Assembly (NCBI GenBank): GCA_020086605.1
Contig: JACBWW010000015.1
Span: forward strand, 22,867,225-22,931,224
Direction: 5' to 3'
Length of the DNA stretch: 64,000 nt
Origin: Lanius collurio
Lineage: Eukaryota; Chordata; Aves; Passeriformes; Laniidae
Position numbers and translations under genes: made by a program. The notes under the pieces were generated by a model. The model made no database searches. It saw only the letters and a list, made by a program, of their open reading frames with translations, and was not told the origin of the DNA. Position 1 is the first letter of the stretch. The number at the start of each line of letters is the position of its first letter. Of this stretch, positions 12,549 through 26,215 are shown piece by piece.

Positions 12549-12689
12549 ACTACACACCCCACACTCACACCAAGGTTCCTTAGTGACCTGATCCCAAAGC
12601 ACAGTCTCAGACATTCCAATCATTAAAATAATTTAGTTATTGCACCATGACGAAATAACAAAATAACAGCTTGAGCTGGTTCCTCAAGG

Positions 12690-13100
12690 AGGGACCCAGA
12701 ACAAAGGAGCCCCTGGACTTTTACATCCTCACACTCTAAGGGTAGGACAGCCTGGAATCATCAGCTCCTGCTGTGTCCCTGAGTGTCCGGTCCCCTGGCT
12801 GGGCCACAGGTCCCTGTGCCCTTTGTTCTGCAAAGGGTCAGCACTTCATGGCCTCTTGCCTGGGGCTCGGGCTCCTGCCCCCAGAGCTGAACCTGCAGCT
12901 GCACCCCGAGCTACCTGTGCTGAATGGATTCCTCAACACACAAAGCACCACAGAAGAAGGACAGACAAGGACACTGGCATCTGCAGCTTCCACACAAAGA
13001 ACACAAGCTTCAGTTTGTCTCAATCCAAATGTGAACAGCATTAATACCTCCTGTAGCAGTCCCACAGACACTACTGAGGGCAGCCTGGCTTCTGACTAAA
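12690..13100. other. GC-rich patch of unknown origin
   Basis: Local GC is clearly above the surroundings, about 60% by eye at 12770-12910 where flanks are below 40%. A 108-codon plus-strand frame (12773-13099) and overlapping minus-strand frames exist only because stops are scarce in GC-rich DNA; none has a recognisable motif. Its position just after an LTR fragment, and words such as CAGAGCTGAACCTGCAGCTG, suggest remains of another LTR or of ERV sequence. I could not align it to the 62.8-kb LTR. Confidence 0.4.
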
Positions 13101-14089
13101 GGTTTTACTGTAGCGATGTGCCCATTCTCAATTTCCCAGGTGCTCTTTTTCATGACAAGCGGCCAGTAGGGAGCTGACAAAACATCCAGAGTCTGACAGT
13201 GAAGCACTCTGCCTCCCTGCAAGCCAAAATACAAGGGCGCAATGATTTTTAATGACTGGCTGCACTTTAACCTGGAAATCCAACAAATGTTTTGAAATTC
13301 CAACCAGATTTAATCTGTTAAGAGCACCTGACAGCAACAGTACCCTGAATTTAAATCTTGATATGACAAGCAGTGACACACAATTATCATCTGCTCTGAT
13401 TAGTTTAGTTTTATCAATAGTAGTCTCCTGCTGTGTCTCAGAGTATTTCAAAGAACATGTCTTCCCCAAACAGAGCCAGTTCTCCAGATTTAAAGCCTTT
13501 GTTTGGACAACAAACAATCAGTCAAGAAAACTTATGAAAATCCTGGTTAAGACAGAGCTAAAGACCTGGTTATGGAGCTGGATCCTTCACATCTCAAGAG
13601 AACACAATATTCTCTACCAGTTACGTCAAAATACCTTTACCTGTCATTTACTATTTTCTTCCAATTTGGACTCACAAAAATACCAAAACAAGAAACTTTT
13701 AAATGAATAAAAATAATAAAAAAGTTATTCTTGTTTACACTATCTCTAAGAAGTCTGAGGGCCAACTCTGCTTAGTGCATGTCTAACCTTGATGGTACTT
13801 GAAAGCTGAAAAAATTCCTTGGAAAAGATCTGCCCATTTTTTTTTACATGGGTTTCTGAGTGATATACAGAAATAGGAAGTAGTAAATGATTTATATCTT
13901 TCTATATTTTAAAGCAAATCAATAATTAGTTTCTCCGGAAAGACACAGCCTCAAAAAAAAAAAAAAAATCTGTAGTACTTTTTTTCCCACGAAGACAAAT
14001 GAGCACTGACAATCTCATAAGAATTATCTCTTCAGAGCTATGAAGTAGTAATATATGATTTAATAAGCAAGAAAGTTACTTTTGCTCAG

Positions 14090-14109
14090 CTTTTTTTTTT
14101 TTTTTTTTT
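14090..14109. repeat. T20 homopolymer
   Basis: Run of 20 T. On the minus strand the preceding bases contain AATATT but no AATAAA at the right spacing, so a retroposed tail is not supported. Confidence 0.85.
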
Positions 14110-15548
14110 AATATTCTGTTTTGGTGAACCCATTTAACTTAGACATCTGGCAGAGCAGTGGGAAGGAAATCCTTGTGATTAAGGGCCAAAGGAGATATGA
14201 ACACTGGGAAGATCTCCAGCAAAAAAACTGAGAAAAATTAGGTAAGAAAAAAATTTTAAAAACACCATCTAGGCTCACAATGTAAAAAAGAAGAATCAAA
14301 ACCAAAAAGAATATGGCATAGAAATTCTACATACCCTTCCTTTTGTTTCAAGTTATTTTTAGATCTTTCAGTCTCACACACTGATTTTTTTTTCCCCCAT
14401 CCATTTTTATCACTGTTCTCTGGATTCAGATCAGGCTTAATGCCATCACAGGATGGTGCAGCCCTAAGGACACAGTAGTACATGGTAACACACTTTTCCT
14501 TTCCCTTCGAAAGAATGGCAGGAAACAAAATTGGCTCAGCCTTTAAGTGTTTTACTACATGAATCGCTCTGGGGTTGTGTGCCTCCTAGGATGAGCTGTT
14601 AAAAGCAAGTCGTCTCTGCTCTTACGTCTGTATTCCATTAAGGCATTTAGTGCTGCCAGAAATTAAATTCAGAATCAACAGTCAAACACACTGTATGTAA
14701 ATGCGAACCTGAACTCTTCAACCCAGCTGCATTTCAGACCACGAAAAAGATACTGCAGCAACTCAGTTGAATTACACTTAGCTAACCTCAAGATTATCTC
14801 TTGTTCCATTTAATTCTTAGTTACTTCTATTAATAATACCAAAAAAAATGAAAAGAAAAACCAAATAGCTGTAAGAAAGCAGCAGGGAACTGCTTTTAAC
14901 TGCTCACTCCCACAGTTGTATTTCATCTTCCAGAGCTGTCTTTAAAACACTTCGACAGCTCAGTTCTAGACTTGATAAGCTTCTAGGAGCTAACAGTTCA
15001 ACTCATCCCAAAGATTTCAAACTGCTCGTTAAAGCAAGATGTCTATAGGCAGCAATGACACTAAAAGAATGCACTACAATCTGGTTGCTTGAGGGAAACC
15101 AAGATAACTTTGAGAAACTCAAATCCGCTCAGACTTGAGAAAGAACAAATTTATCTTCAGGAAGAACTTTCTCAAGTTGTTCTTCCCCCTTCCATGCTTC
15201 CCATTGTATTTGCTTTCCATATTTCCTTCTTTCTTCTACTTGAATTAGAGGGAAAGGTCTCAGAGCAGTAACGAGCTGCAGCTAGCAGAAACTGCTCAGT
15301 CCATATTTCATAAGGGAGCTTTAGAAATCTCTCTCAAATGTCATGTTGCCTATACTTACCAAGTAGAAAAGCTCATATTTAACTTGTTTTTCTGCTCTGA
15401 AAGTATAATGGCACAGGATAGAGGTAGAAAGGAACCGTTTTAATAATTTGTCTGGTTTGATTTATTTGAATTACTAACATCCCATGTTTTAGATGAGCTC
15501 TCTTTTAATTTTTGAAATTTAGAGACCTTCTTCCTGTAAATTAACATG

Positions 15549-15586
15549 ACATATATATATAAATATATATATACATATAAATGTTG
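15549..15586. repeat. Imperfect (AT)n microsatellite
   Basis: Short alternating AT run interrupted by AA and AC steps (ATATATATATAAATATATAT and onward). Likely length-polymorphic; no function is implied. Confidence 0.8.
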
Positions 15587-17349
15587 ATATAATGATAACC
15601 AATATCTTTATCTGGGTGCAGAGACAGAGACTGGATATGTAAGAAGGAAAATAAACAACCAACCTACATATGAGTCAGTTATTAGTCCAACAGACTTTAA
15701 CCCATGGAGCAGGCTTGACTGAGAGGTTTTGCCCACAACCCAACAGACAATTACAGGATCAAAAAGACACAGTGCTTGCTTTGAGTTTTGAGGCCTGGAT
15801 ATGCTTGAAGGCCCTGAAGCATGAAAAAGATTTTCCCCTACACTTAAATTAGCTCAGACATCTTTGTTGTTTCAACACTCAGCTCAAAGCAGCTCTGAAT
15901 GAAAACTACATTCAAGCAAGAAGATGTCAGCTAATTTGCACCAAATTATGTAATGGCACATAATCTGAGTGTCTTGGTGGTCACTCTATGAAAAACTGAT
16001 ACGTCACTGAAGGGACTGGAGGAACTCCTGAGAATGAGGCTGAAGGCAGGGAAACAAAACAGACAACACAAATTCTACAAGCACTAATAAATCTTTCTGT
16101 GCTAGAAATGAGAACCCAACCTATTCCTAATGCTTGGTCAGCAAGGAGCAAAAGGAGAGGACATGAGATTTTGATAGGTAGAAGAGGAAAAAAATTTCTA
16201 AGGGAAGGAATGGATGTAAATGCCTGAAAAATAAGACATATCTGTGACTCAACATCTCTCTCCTTTAGACAACTTTCTGCAAAGTTCCTCAAATTTACAC
16301 TAATATTTAGATCCACTTATTTCATTAAACATGTATTAAACTTCTAGAAACACTTTCATACAGAACTGTATTTGAATTATTTGAGAAGACCATCAACCAA
16401 ATTTAATTTGAATAAATCCAACATTAATAAACAGTATAGCAATAAACCTTGATCATTAGCTTATCTATAATGATTCCCTCTGTAGACTTTAAATAGGTAT
16501 ATTTTATTCCATATTTCAAAAGCATCCTGAAACATTTACTGCAAGCTGAACTAGATAAACATTGCACAAATACTGAGCTTTTGCTTCAGTATGGTTTGCT
16601 CAAACAGAACTCCTCAGATTTAATGTACAACTGCATGAAAGGGCCTTTTTTAACTTCTGGGTTCTTTCTCAACATGCTTTTATAAAAACCCATATTTACT
16701 AATTTATTTCACTTTATACTTTTAATTGCAGTTTCTGGCAGTGTTAGGAAATGAGCAGGTAACTTGCTAACAGTTAGGACTAGTTTTCAATCTTAGAACA
16801 AAACAGTATTTTTCAGGCCTCTGGACATTTCAGAACATCTGGAAAGCAACCAGAAACAATATCTAAAGAAAACTTACACAAGGAAAAAAATAATCAGAAT
16901 GCCTAATATATCTCATACATTATCATTGCTTTAAAGACCCTCATCCTATTTTATCATCATTGCATTTGCATTAAGAAACAACTTCTTCAGACAATGTGCT
17001 ATTAAGAAATGTAACCCAAGGGGTACCATTAAAATATAAAATAGAATAAACTGATTTCCCTAGGGATTGAAAATAGCTCTCAAGTTTAAGCCAAGATTCT
17101 TCTCCTATAAAGCTGTATCTTAATTCTGACAGATTTCTCTATTTGATGGTTCACCTAAAAATTTTAAAATGCCTGTTCAAAGAAGGAGTCTGAAAAAGTC
17201 TTGGTCTCCTTTCTCTACACAAGGCTCCCTTCCCTTTGCAGCTGTCTGAATCCAGGGGCAGAATATAACATACCAGAGACAACTAAATGAAACCCCTCAG
17301 TCTCACTTGAAACCTATGAGCTCTGTAGGCCAACTATGTCACTAGCTAC

Positions 17350-17410
17350 TAAAACCCACCACCCAAAAAAACCTCCCCCAAACCCACCAAAAAATGACCA
17401 GAAAACCCCA
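17350..17410. repeat. A/C-rich low-complexity patch
   Basis: Almost entirely A and C (AAAACCCACCACCC, then AAACC and CCAAA runs). Similar A/C-rich patches occur at 26130-26215, 49900-49950 and 58385-58440. Confidence 0.7.
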
Positions 17411-19694
17411 GTATTATTAAACATGTAGGTTCATTGGCAAGTATCTAGCAACCAGAAACTTTTCACTATTGTTAGGGAAGAAAAATGGACAGTATCAGCG
17501 AGCCAACCATCTTGTGAGCAAAAAATACTAAATCAAAATCACTCACATGCTAAAGTATCTTTGCTCTGAAAGGATTGTAATATGTGGAAGAATGGAGAAA
17601 ACACGATGGTGAACTGTAAATTATTTGTAGTTTATTTATAGCCTCTAGATATATTTCTTGTGCTGCTCTGAACTTACAAGTAAATTTAATGGCTCAGTTT
17701 GTTCATAACACCTTGCATGGCTCAGCTAAATCAGATTTTTGGCCAAAATTTTGACTTGCTTCCTCTTTCTAGAATGGCCTGCACGGCAAAAGAAGTATTA
17801 CTCTGCACACACAGTAATAAAGATATTTACATCTGATTGTCATTACAATAAAATGAAGTTTTAAAATCCTCAAATCTTCTAGTGCCAAAAACCTGAAAAA
17901 TCAGAAGATAAACATTCAGCTGAGTGCATGGGGTCTAACAGTGAGAGAGACATTCTTATTTAGCATTTAGAGCCCTCTCCACTAAACATCCTCCAGGATG
18001 GCAAATATTAGGCTATCCATTCCTCAAAGCACACTGCATTTCTCAGCAAAACAGAAGCATTGAAAATAAGTGCTACTTAAGTGGCATTTTATTCTCTCAA
18101 GAATTCAGTAACAGTGCACAGTAGGTCATTATCATTATCACCAGCCTTTTATCTTCCTGCAGTACACTGCTATTTGTGATGGTCCATATCTACATTTGTA
18201 ACTTTGGATGGGACAAAACACAGACACTCCACACTTGTTTTGTCACAACACTAAAAAGGCCCACTATTTAGATTTTTAATTGCATACAAGTTTAATATTT
18301 AAATGGACAAAGAGTGAAAAGAGTACAAACTAACATAGTTCTATAAATGCACCCATGCCAGATAAACTGAGATGCTCAAAGCTGCTGCCTCTGTACACAG
18401 CTAGAAAGCCTGGACATACTTACTCTCTGTATATACTTGTCTAAGAAGAGAAACAGAAACAATTAATGAACCTCACGTGTAACACTTCCCCAGCAAGCCC
18501 ATCTCAAAGACTTGACAGAATTTGAATTATCAGGCAGAGAATATCATATGAACAAGTAAAATTGAGAGTATGTAAACAGCAAAGACCTAATGATAACCAA
18601 TAACATCTGACAATGTGTAAGGCTAAGTAGTATGATTCATTTTGAAGACACTGTGCTATTAGATTGATCAACTGTTCTTGGAAAGTTACAATAATTATTC
18701 ATCTGTCAGTCTGCTGCTTCTAGAAGCTTCCATAAGCTTCCACAATCCCAGAAGCATCATAAATTTAACCACAGCCATTAAGTACTTCCATGATTCAAAG
18801 ATATTGGTTCATTACCTAGACGCTGATTCACATTAAAATCAAAACCTCTTTTCCATCAGTAGAGCTTCACAAGTGACTTGTAGATCAGTTCCCTTGATTT
18901 AAAAACACAGGGGTCTTTTTTTCTACTTTGTACTGAATGAGAACAGGAAAGTTCGGGGCAATATCAGGTTAGCCTCTAACTATAAAGTCTCATCCAATCC
19001 ATAACCATTTTACCTGCAGAAAAAAGCCACAAGATGCTCAACTAGAAACTCAGTAGACATGACTGTACTTTTACAGAAGTCAACTAGCAATATCTGAATG
19101 CATAAAGGGGCACATAAATGCCAAGTTACCAGTTAACTGCATCCAACAGATCAATAAATTTCACTTTCTTCTTGTCTCATTAGTCCTGGAAGTTGACCTG
19201 AGTGTCGAGTTGTGCATACTAAACCTAATAAGCTTTTTTTATCCTGTAAAGGTCACACAAGTACTCGAAAGGGTATGAAAATTTAAAACACTGCATTAGT
19301 GCATTTCACTTTCTCAATTTATAATCTCCATGACTGATTTAGTACTATTTAAGAGTTACAAAGAATATATTCATGAGATGGAAAAGATCTATTAGGTTTG
19401 GATGACAGACTATGGATTGGCAGTCATTATTTGACTTTTTTCCACTTCTTTATATTGGCCTTATCTCAGATATTTTAGTCTTATATCTTGAAAATGCACT
19501 TCACTCTAAGCATAACAGCATAGAGCTGGGCACACTGTACATGACACATTAAAATTACAAATCAGTTCATCTTATGTGCATGCTATGCAGTTGTGACTTA
19601 AAGAATCACCAGAAAGCAAAAAGAAATAGATTAGCTGCAATATTGAAGTGAGAAAAAAAAAATTAGATGACCCTACTGTCAGGTTGAAGTATGT

Positions 19695-19810
19695 TATGCT
19701 TGCCTGGATGTACCTCCCCAATCCTCGTGGTCCTCCTTTGGACAGTTTCTAATAGCTTAAAAACTTTTTTATGTTGTAGTGTCCAATAATATGATCCCCA
19801 AAGACAGAGG
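19695..19810 (-). mobile_element. CR1 LINE fragment, internal 3' region
   Basis: On the plus strand this reads GCCTGGATGTACC, CCAATCCTCGTGGTCCTCCT, TTGGAC, then a diverged tract ending GATCCCCAAAGA. This matches the antisense of the CR1 region encoding the C-terminal reverse-transcriptase segment and proximal 3' end (consensus about TCTTCGTGGCCCTCCTCTGGAC...CCCCAGAGCTGGA). It is old and diverged. It stops at the exact start of another CR1 3' end, suggesting adjacency or nesting. Confidence 0.7.
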
Positions 19811-19811
19811 A

Positions 19812-19880
19812 CCATAGAATCATGGAATGGTTTAGGCTGGAAGGAAACTTAATGATCATCTAGTTCCAACCACCCTCTAT
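19812..19880 (-). mobile_element. CR1 LINE 3' terminus
   Basis: CATAGAATCATGGAATGG, then TTTAGGCTGGAAGG, then GATCATCTAGTTCCAACCACC is the antisense of the avian CR1 3' end including its terminal octamer-type repeat. The element therefore runs right to left with its 3' end at 19812. Similarity fades after 19880, so this is a severely 5'-truncated copy, as is usual for CR1. Confidence 0.9.
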
Positions 19881-21499
19881 GATCAATAATTGTTGGTAAG
19901 GTCAATTCCTTAAAGCACTTCCATTATCTAAGAACCATATTTTCTAGTTACACTTTTTTTTGTGACAATAATATCAGGATGTTGCAACCTTGACTGAGCA
20001 ACTCAGAATACAGAATTGTGCTGGCACAAAACGGCATGGAAAGGCGCCATGCAGCTTTAAGCCGGAAACATCCTATCATCAAGGGAACTTAAAATGCAAA
20101 GAATACAAACTCTCTGAAGGAGAACCAGAGTAAATTAAGTAAAGCCTGGCAGCTTGTCTCTTAGTGAAGCATGCGAAATTAATACAGTAGGAGGAGACAC
20201 CTCTTCCACAGAGCAAGGCAGAACTCAAGCAGCATCAAGCAGCCCTCATCTGCATCACTTCAAATTCAAGGGCCAGGCTAACCAAAGGCTATGAAGAAGG
20301 AAGTAATAGTTCTAATTCAGGCTGTCAGTTACTTTACTTGGGTGTTAATTCTTTAAATATTTTATTGTTCTCAATACCCTCTTGGTCTGTCAGTTTATCA
20401 GTGTCCACCTTTTAATCCTTTCAGGTGACTCAGTAAGAGTCTAAGGATTGGTAAATAAATTACGCACCCCTTTATTTAGTTCTCGACTTTCTGATGGTTC
20501 CTTTTGTTTCAAAGTGTTGTGGTGACAAAAAAAAAATCACTGGAATTAATTTCATGGAAGAGAGAATCACATTTCTCGAAGTAGAGCTGGAAAAATGCAC
20601 CCTAAGCCCTGAAAAACACATCCTGTTGTGGTACCTTCTACAAGAAAGGTGGTATAGTTATAAATAGATTTAATTCCCTTCAAACTGACAGTACAGTATC
20701 AGAGGCTACCCCAGAACATCATCTACAATTAAAAATACATAACCATGTAAAATGTCAGTCCCAGATGCTATTCAATGACTGCCCCAACTCCTCAAAATTA
20801 AGCAAAAGTTACCTGTCTATATAATTATGTGCTCATTTTTAAATTAAAGATGAATACAAAGTCATTAATCATGGAGTTTTTATAAGGCTGAGCATACAAA
20901 ACAAAAATACAGGGAAAAATGCAAAAGTTCTAAATGTGGCACTAGAAAGTGGAATGTAGTTCATGAGAAAGCAATAAGGATCCTTCAGTGGTGGAATCAT
21001 GCCATGTTTAGGGTTGTAAGATGAGCAGGAAAGAAACCAGAGGGCAAACAAAGCATTCTTGCCAGTTACATGTTGGAATACAAGACAGGATCACCCAGAA
21101 CTGTAACGATTCAGCCATTCTGAATCCTGGGAAGCTTCTTTAAGTAGTAAATACACAAAGGGCATATACAAGTTGAATATGGAAGCAAATAGATGATTGC
21201 TAGAATACATGCAGACCTCATGCAACAACTATGGTCACAATTTTCCCTGAGCAAAAGGGAGAGACTTTTATATGTAAACACAGAACCAGGAGAAATCATG
21301 CACAACCTGGTCAAAAAAAACTTCAAACACATCCAACATCTAAGAGTCATTCAGAGCCTAGAGAAGATTCTACTCTGCTTTTTATTTTCCCTGATGTAGC
21401 TCACACAAAGGTATTGTTCATGCTTTCAGAAGATCAGCATTATTATTTTCTGAAGGCAAACAATGATTTTTTTCTCTCTTCATAAATCATCCATGGCAA

Positions 21500-21533
21500 G
21501 ACTCCCATTAATGTCAATGGAATCAGGATCTGA
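21500..21533 (+). repeat. Possible ancient amniote repeat fragment
   Basis: ACTCCCATTAATGTCAATGG followed by AATCAGGATC resembles a word (about CTCCCATTGACTTCAATGG..GCAGGATC) that I recall as widespread in sauropsid genomes. The family is not determined, and the match is short but better than the one at 6186-6219. Confidence 0.35.
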
Positions 21534-24500
21534 AATCACACCTTTACTGTTCATCCTCCAACGACTGAGTTATTGGTGCTGCAGTTACCAGCTATGGGAG
21601 AGGAGACACAGTAAGACATAAGACAGCTGATTTTTATTTTTTTTTTTTTATAATCATATTGGTTGACTTACTAGCAATAGGTGTTAAAGTAAAAATGAAA
21701 ATAAAATTTCAAAACCCAACTAGTCACATATGTGAAATACTGACCAGCAATCCATGTTCCCTGCTCATTTATGTAATAGCTCTTCTGGGTGCTCGCCTGG
21801 CTGAGAGCAGAAGCACAGGAAGAAGAAATTCCCTGTGGTCACTTAAATTGCAAGAGCCTTATTTTGACTTACAAAATGATAGCTCCTAATCTTCAAATTG
21901 GCTTTCCAACAAAAGTTATCTTGAACTCTGCCTTCCAAAGGAGAAACCCCACTATCATTTGAAAGCTTTAAAGGTTTATTCCTGCTAGAAAATCCATTTA
22001 AACAAACATACAGGCAGACTTTTCTTATGCAAAAGAAGCTTCTGAAAACTTTAAAAATAGCTATAGGGTTTTTAGCCTCCTGAGGTCAGTCTTCCTTGCC
22101 CAGTGACTGCCAATCTCAGTACTAATTTTCTTAGGAACTGTCAAACCTATAGGATGGCTTGAGAAATGTTCTGCCAGGTGGAAAATATTTCTCTTGCAAC
22201 ACTTATAAACATTAGCAAAAAAAAAATATTTAAAAAGTTATCTTTCCAGCAACAATGTGAATACAAATAACTTAGCAAAGAGAGACATCCACAATAGGAA
22301 TGACAGTCAGCACTGGTCTATGGCCAACTACTGCAAAAGGTTACCACAGCCCTAAGCACAGCCAGAACTTATAACAAGAACTGAACTATCCAGATTGTGA
22401 CATATTTAACTTCAGGACAGAACATAAGACCTTGAGAAAGAACAGGAGAAAAGGCCAGATTGAATGACAACATGAATGAAGGTTGTTGTAAAACAAAGCT
22501 TACCGTGTTTCATGCAACCCTTTCAGAAACTGACTACTGGGACAGGTGCCAAACTAAAACAAATTAATTTACCCAAGGATATGTTATTTCTGTAGTGGAA
22601 ATGTGATCATACTTAAATGCTACCAAAAGCAACATAACCTCCTTTTTCTTCATAACTTTTCTGAAAAGCCTCCCTAATAACTTGTCTCATTTAGAGTCAC
22701 ATCCTTACAAACCACAGAATGGACATCTTTTTAAAGATCTATAAAGAGTTGATCTTGGATAGTCTCAAAAAAAATTTAAAATATCATTTTACATCCTTTG
22801 GGACTGTGATTCCTGTTTCTTAATATAATCGCAGATGACTATTGATGAATACTCTAAACACAGTTACCAATGATGCAGAAGCATCATGTAATGATCTGGC
22901 ATTTGCATTATTTACAATTTCCTTTACTGAAAGTCATTTGTGAGGCTACCAAAGAACTCACCATACCACATCTGCTAGGAAGATTGCCCTACATGCAAAG
23001 AAGTCACATTGGTTTGACATTTTCTCATATTGGCTTACTCTTGTTCTTCAGGTTCTTAAAAACTGGTTGTTTGCAGCTTTTCTCTACCCTCTTTTCAACT
23101 CCTGGAGTAAGGAAAGATGTACTGTCAGTCATGCTTGCTTTTCCTCTTTTGAAAGATTAATTACTATGTTTGCCCTTCTTCAGCCCACTGGGGCCAGCCC
23201 ATTCTCTATGAGCTCTCAAAGATAAACAGTGCCAGTTTCTGAGCCATTGATCCGGTTAGTTCCTGAGGGATTGGAGGTAAACCTCATCAGACATAAATGA
23301 CTTAAATATGCCCAGATGGGGAAAATATTCCCTGATTCGTGTTTTTCCTGCTCTGGGTCTATGTACTCATCCTACTCTTGCCTTTATTATGTTATATTTT
23401 TATAAGTATCTTTCTTTTTAAAAGGCCTGAAGCACAGAAGTAAATAAACCACTTCAGCTTCATATGAACTATTAATTATTTCCTCTTCCTCAATAACAGG
23501 ATTTATGGTTTTTCTTAGTTTTCTTTTCAAACCTAATATGAAGAACAGGACATTTTTATGGCCTTTTAATGCCTTTTATTCACTGGAATTTAATCCATCT
23601 TTTTAGTTTTGTCTCTGTATGTTTGTGTCACCCTGTTATACATGCCATTGCCAAGACAGTGCAATTACCACTTACAGTACAGCTCTTTTCTGATTTTAGG
23701 CATCTCTGACAAAAAAAAAAAATCTTTCCTTATTTCACTTCATATCTGTATTTTACATCAAAATAACCTTGTGTTGGGGTTTAGATATTGTCTCTTTTCA
23801 AGACCTTTAAATAACTTCTATCTAATTATTTTGTTATTTGACTGAAACCTACTTTTCAATACTCATTGCCTCCAATCTTCTGCTATTATGCCTTCTCTTT
23901 CTTATAGTCAGAAAGATGACAGGCACAGGACCAAGTGATCCTTCCAAATATTATGTTTCTAAGGTGCTTTCAGAACAGTTACATCCTAATGGTCTTCTGC
24001 TTTCAGACTGAGTTCTCTTCTCACCATATGTTAGAATAAGCGCAAAATTATTGTTCCCTTGGTTATTTTCTCCACCTTAGCAGATCACCTTTGTTTGCTG
24101 AAAATACAAAGAAAATGAAATTTGTTTCAAGGTGTTTTAGCAGTGATTCTTTTAGCAAATCAGGTATTCTGATATTGGCTGTACACATCAACTATTCTCC
24201 TTTGTACAAATCTCTTATGGTAACTTTCCATTTGTTATTTAAATATCTTTATTTTAAAAAATAATTCCCTTAAACTGTTTGATGTGGAGCCAGCTTTGGA
24301 GTTAAATCAGCTTTCACATTATTTACTAACAGACCACATAAATTCCACAGATGTAGGGAATTCATAGAAAAATGTTGGGGGGCAATGAACTGCAGGAAAC
24401 CTCCCAGCACACAACATAGTGGAAATTTCTATGAATACATCCCCTTGACCCATTTGTCAGACAGGAATTTTTCAGCTAAGAAAGACTGTTTTCTACAACT

Positions 24501-26129
24501 AATATTCAGAGTACTAAAAAACAGTGTTCAAAACAGAAGTATAATTTATCATTACAATTTCCAGAATCTCCAAAGAGGAAATGGGAACTCTCCAGCTAAC
24601 ATACAAAAGTGGTATTACTACTCTTCTATTTTTTTTGATAGTAGCTGAAAAAAATGTTTTAGGGCCCCATTGCAAATGCACAAAAGTAACCCAACCTTGC
24701 TATACTTTGCTTCAACGGTGCCTACATTCAAAGCCAAGTAGCATGAAGCACCTTCTGAAATTTAGAAAATTTTGGCAAATTTTCAAAAAATCCCAGGGAC
24801 TAGGAAATCTATGTTATTTGGTATTCAAGATTTAACAATGAGTTTCTGAATATTTTTGTCATAGCACGTAGTACGTGAAAAATACAATTATCTAGAAGTA
24901 AAACATATTTTTATTATTACACTGCGGACAGAGTTGTGTCTTTCAGAATTAATCTGTGCATTATTAGCTGCAAGTAAAAGTGTAGCGTCAAAATTCAAAT
25001 GTTCAATCCTTTTTCAGATATTTCTAAGCATTACATTTCACTGCTCAACTGTTCAAGTAACTTCTTGCAACTGGATAATAATGAGCAACTATGAGAACTA
25101 TTTGACTGCACTCATGGATGGAGGCATTAGGGAACAGTATCTTCTTTCCAGTCACGTCTTGAATGGTTTTTTTCCTAAACTTGCCTAGACTGTGAATAGC
25201 ACAGGGCATCACCCTCCCCAGCTACTTGAACCAGATCTAGTGTATGAACAACACAGACTACATGCAGGATTCATACCATTAAATAACAACAGTAAAATAA
25301 AATTTTACAACGTGAACAAGCAGTAAGGTCCGAATCAAACATTACATAAAGAAAAGTAAGAAAGTTAAAATCCACCTCATGGGAAAACTTGATTAGAAGT
25401 GAGTAGAAGCAGACTAAACAGGCAGGCTTTTGCTACCACTTATATTTTGCTGGATTTACATCACCAGAACTTGCGTTCCGAGTGCTGAAATTGCAGTCCT
25501 GCTATGTGCCACAGCTTTCTAAACTAGAGAAAAGACTGGGATGAGAGTGTCATACTTCACTGAGCAAGAAACATCTCTCTGGTGCATTTTGGGTCAAGCA
25601 TTATTAAAATGTAATCTATTGTTTCAATTGACTGTCTCCTTCCTTGCACGAATTGCAGTTATGTTGATAAGAAAATGCACTTGCAGAAATGCAGTTGTGA
25701 CTCCCAAGATGACACTTAGAAGATTTCACACTCTCTGTCAAATAGACCATTCTCAACTGACTACAGAACAGCCTACAGTTAGACTCCTGACACATATGAA
25801 GACTTCTGCATCTTTTTTTGGCTAGAAGTAATGCACACAGCAACCAAGGGGGAAAAGAAATTAATACAGGTACAGTATTTACTGCTTTTTGCACTTTTCA
25901 AACAGTAGAAACTTCAGTTCTGGGTGAATGAAGTCTAATGATAAGGACACAACAGACAATTCTGTAAGATTTTTGCAGTTAAGAGAAATTACAGTACATA
26001 AGAAGAAATTTTATATCTCTGACAGAAAAGCTTTTTCATTTTCCCAGATGAAGCCCAGCCTATGGAAGTTATTTGATACATTAGCTGTTATACAGTGCCA
26101 TTTCATATCACAAAACTAAAAGAACTTCA

Positions 26130-26215
26130 GGAGTGCAAAACCAAACCAAAACAAACACCTCAAAAAAAGCAAACAAAAACCCCCCAACAAATCAAACCCA
26201 AAAAAGCACAGTGGA
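26130..26215. repeat. A/C-rich low-complexity patch
   Basis: Built almost only of A and C (CAAAACCAAACC, then AAAAACCCCCC and repeated CAAAC units). A short open frame here is a composition artefact. Confidence 0.75.

Larger units (their letters stand above)
13101..19694. other. Gene-free AT-rich stretch
   Basis: No gene or identifiable element. A 152-codon plus frame (13252-13710) and a 129-codon minus frame (13128-13517) overlap each other and have no motif; both are judged fortuitous. A16 (13953-13968), T20 (14090-14109), an AT-repeat patch (about 15549-15586) and an A/C-rich patch (about 17350-17410) are present. Confidence 0.55.

Noticed and set aside
13128..13710. Overlapping 152-codon plus and 129-codon minus frames as a gene
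   Set aside because: They overlap on opposite strands, neither shows a motif, and the plus frame ends in low-complexity K/N codons.
14090..14109. Poly(A) tail of a minus-strand retrocopy
   Set aside because: No AATAAA at the required distance on that strand.
23930..23960. CR1 sense 3' end (GTGATCCTTCCAAATATTATG)
   Set aside because: The match is short and imperfect, with no upstream CR1 sequence.
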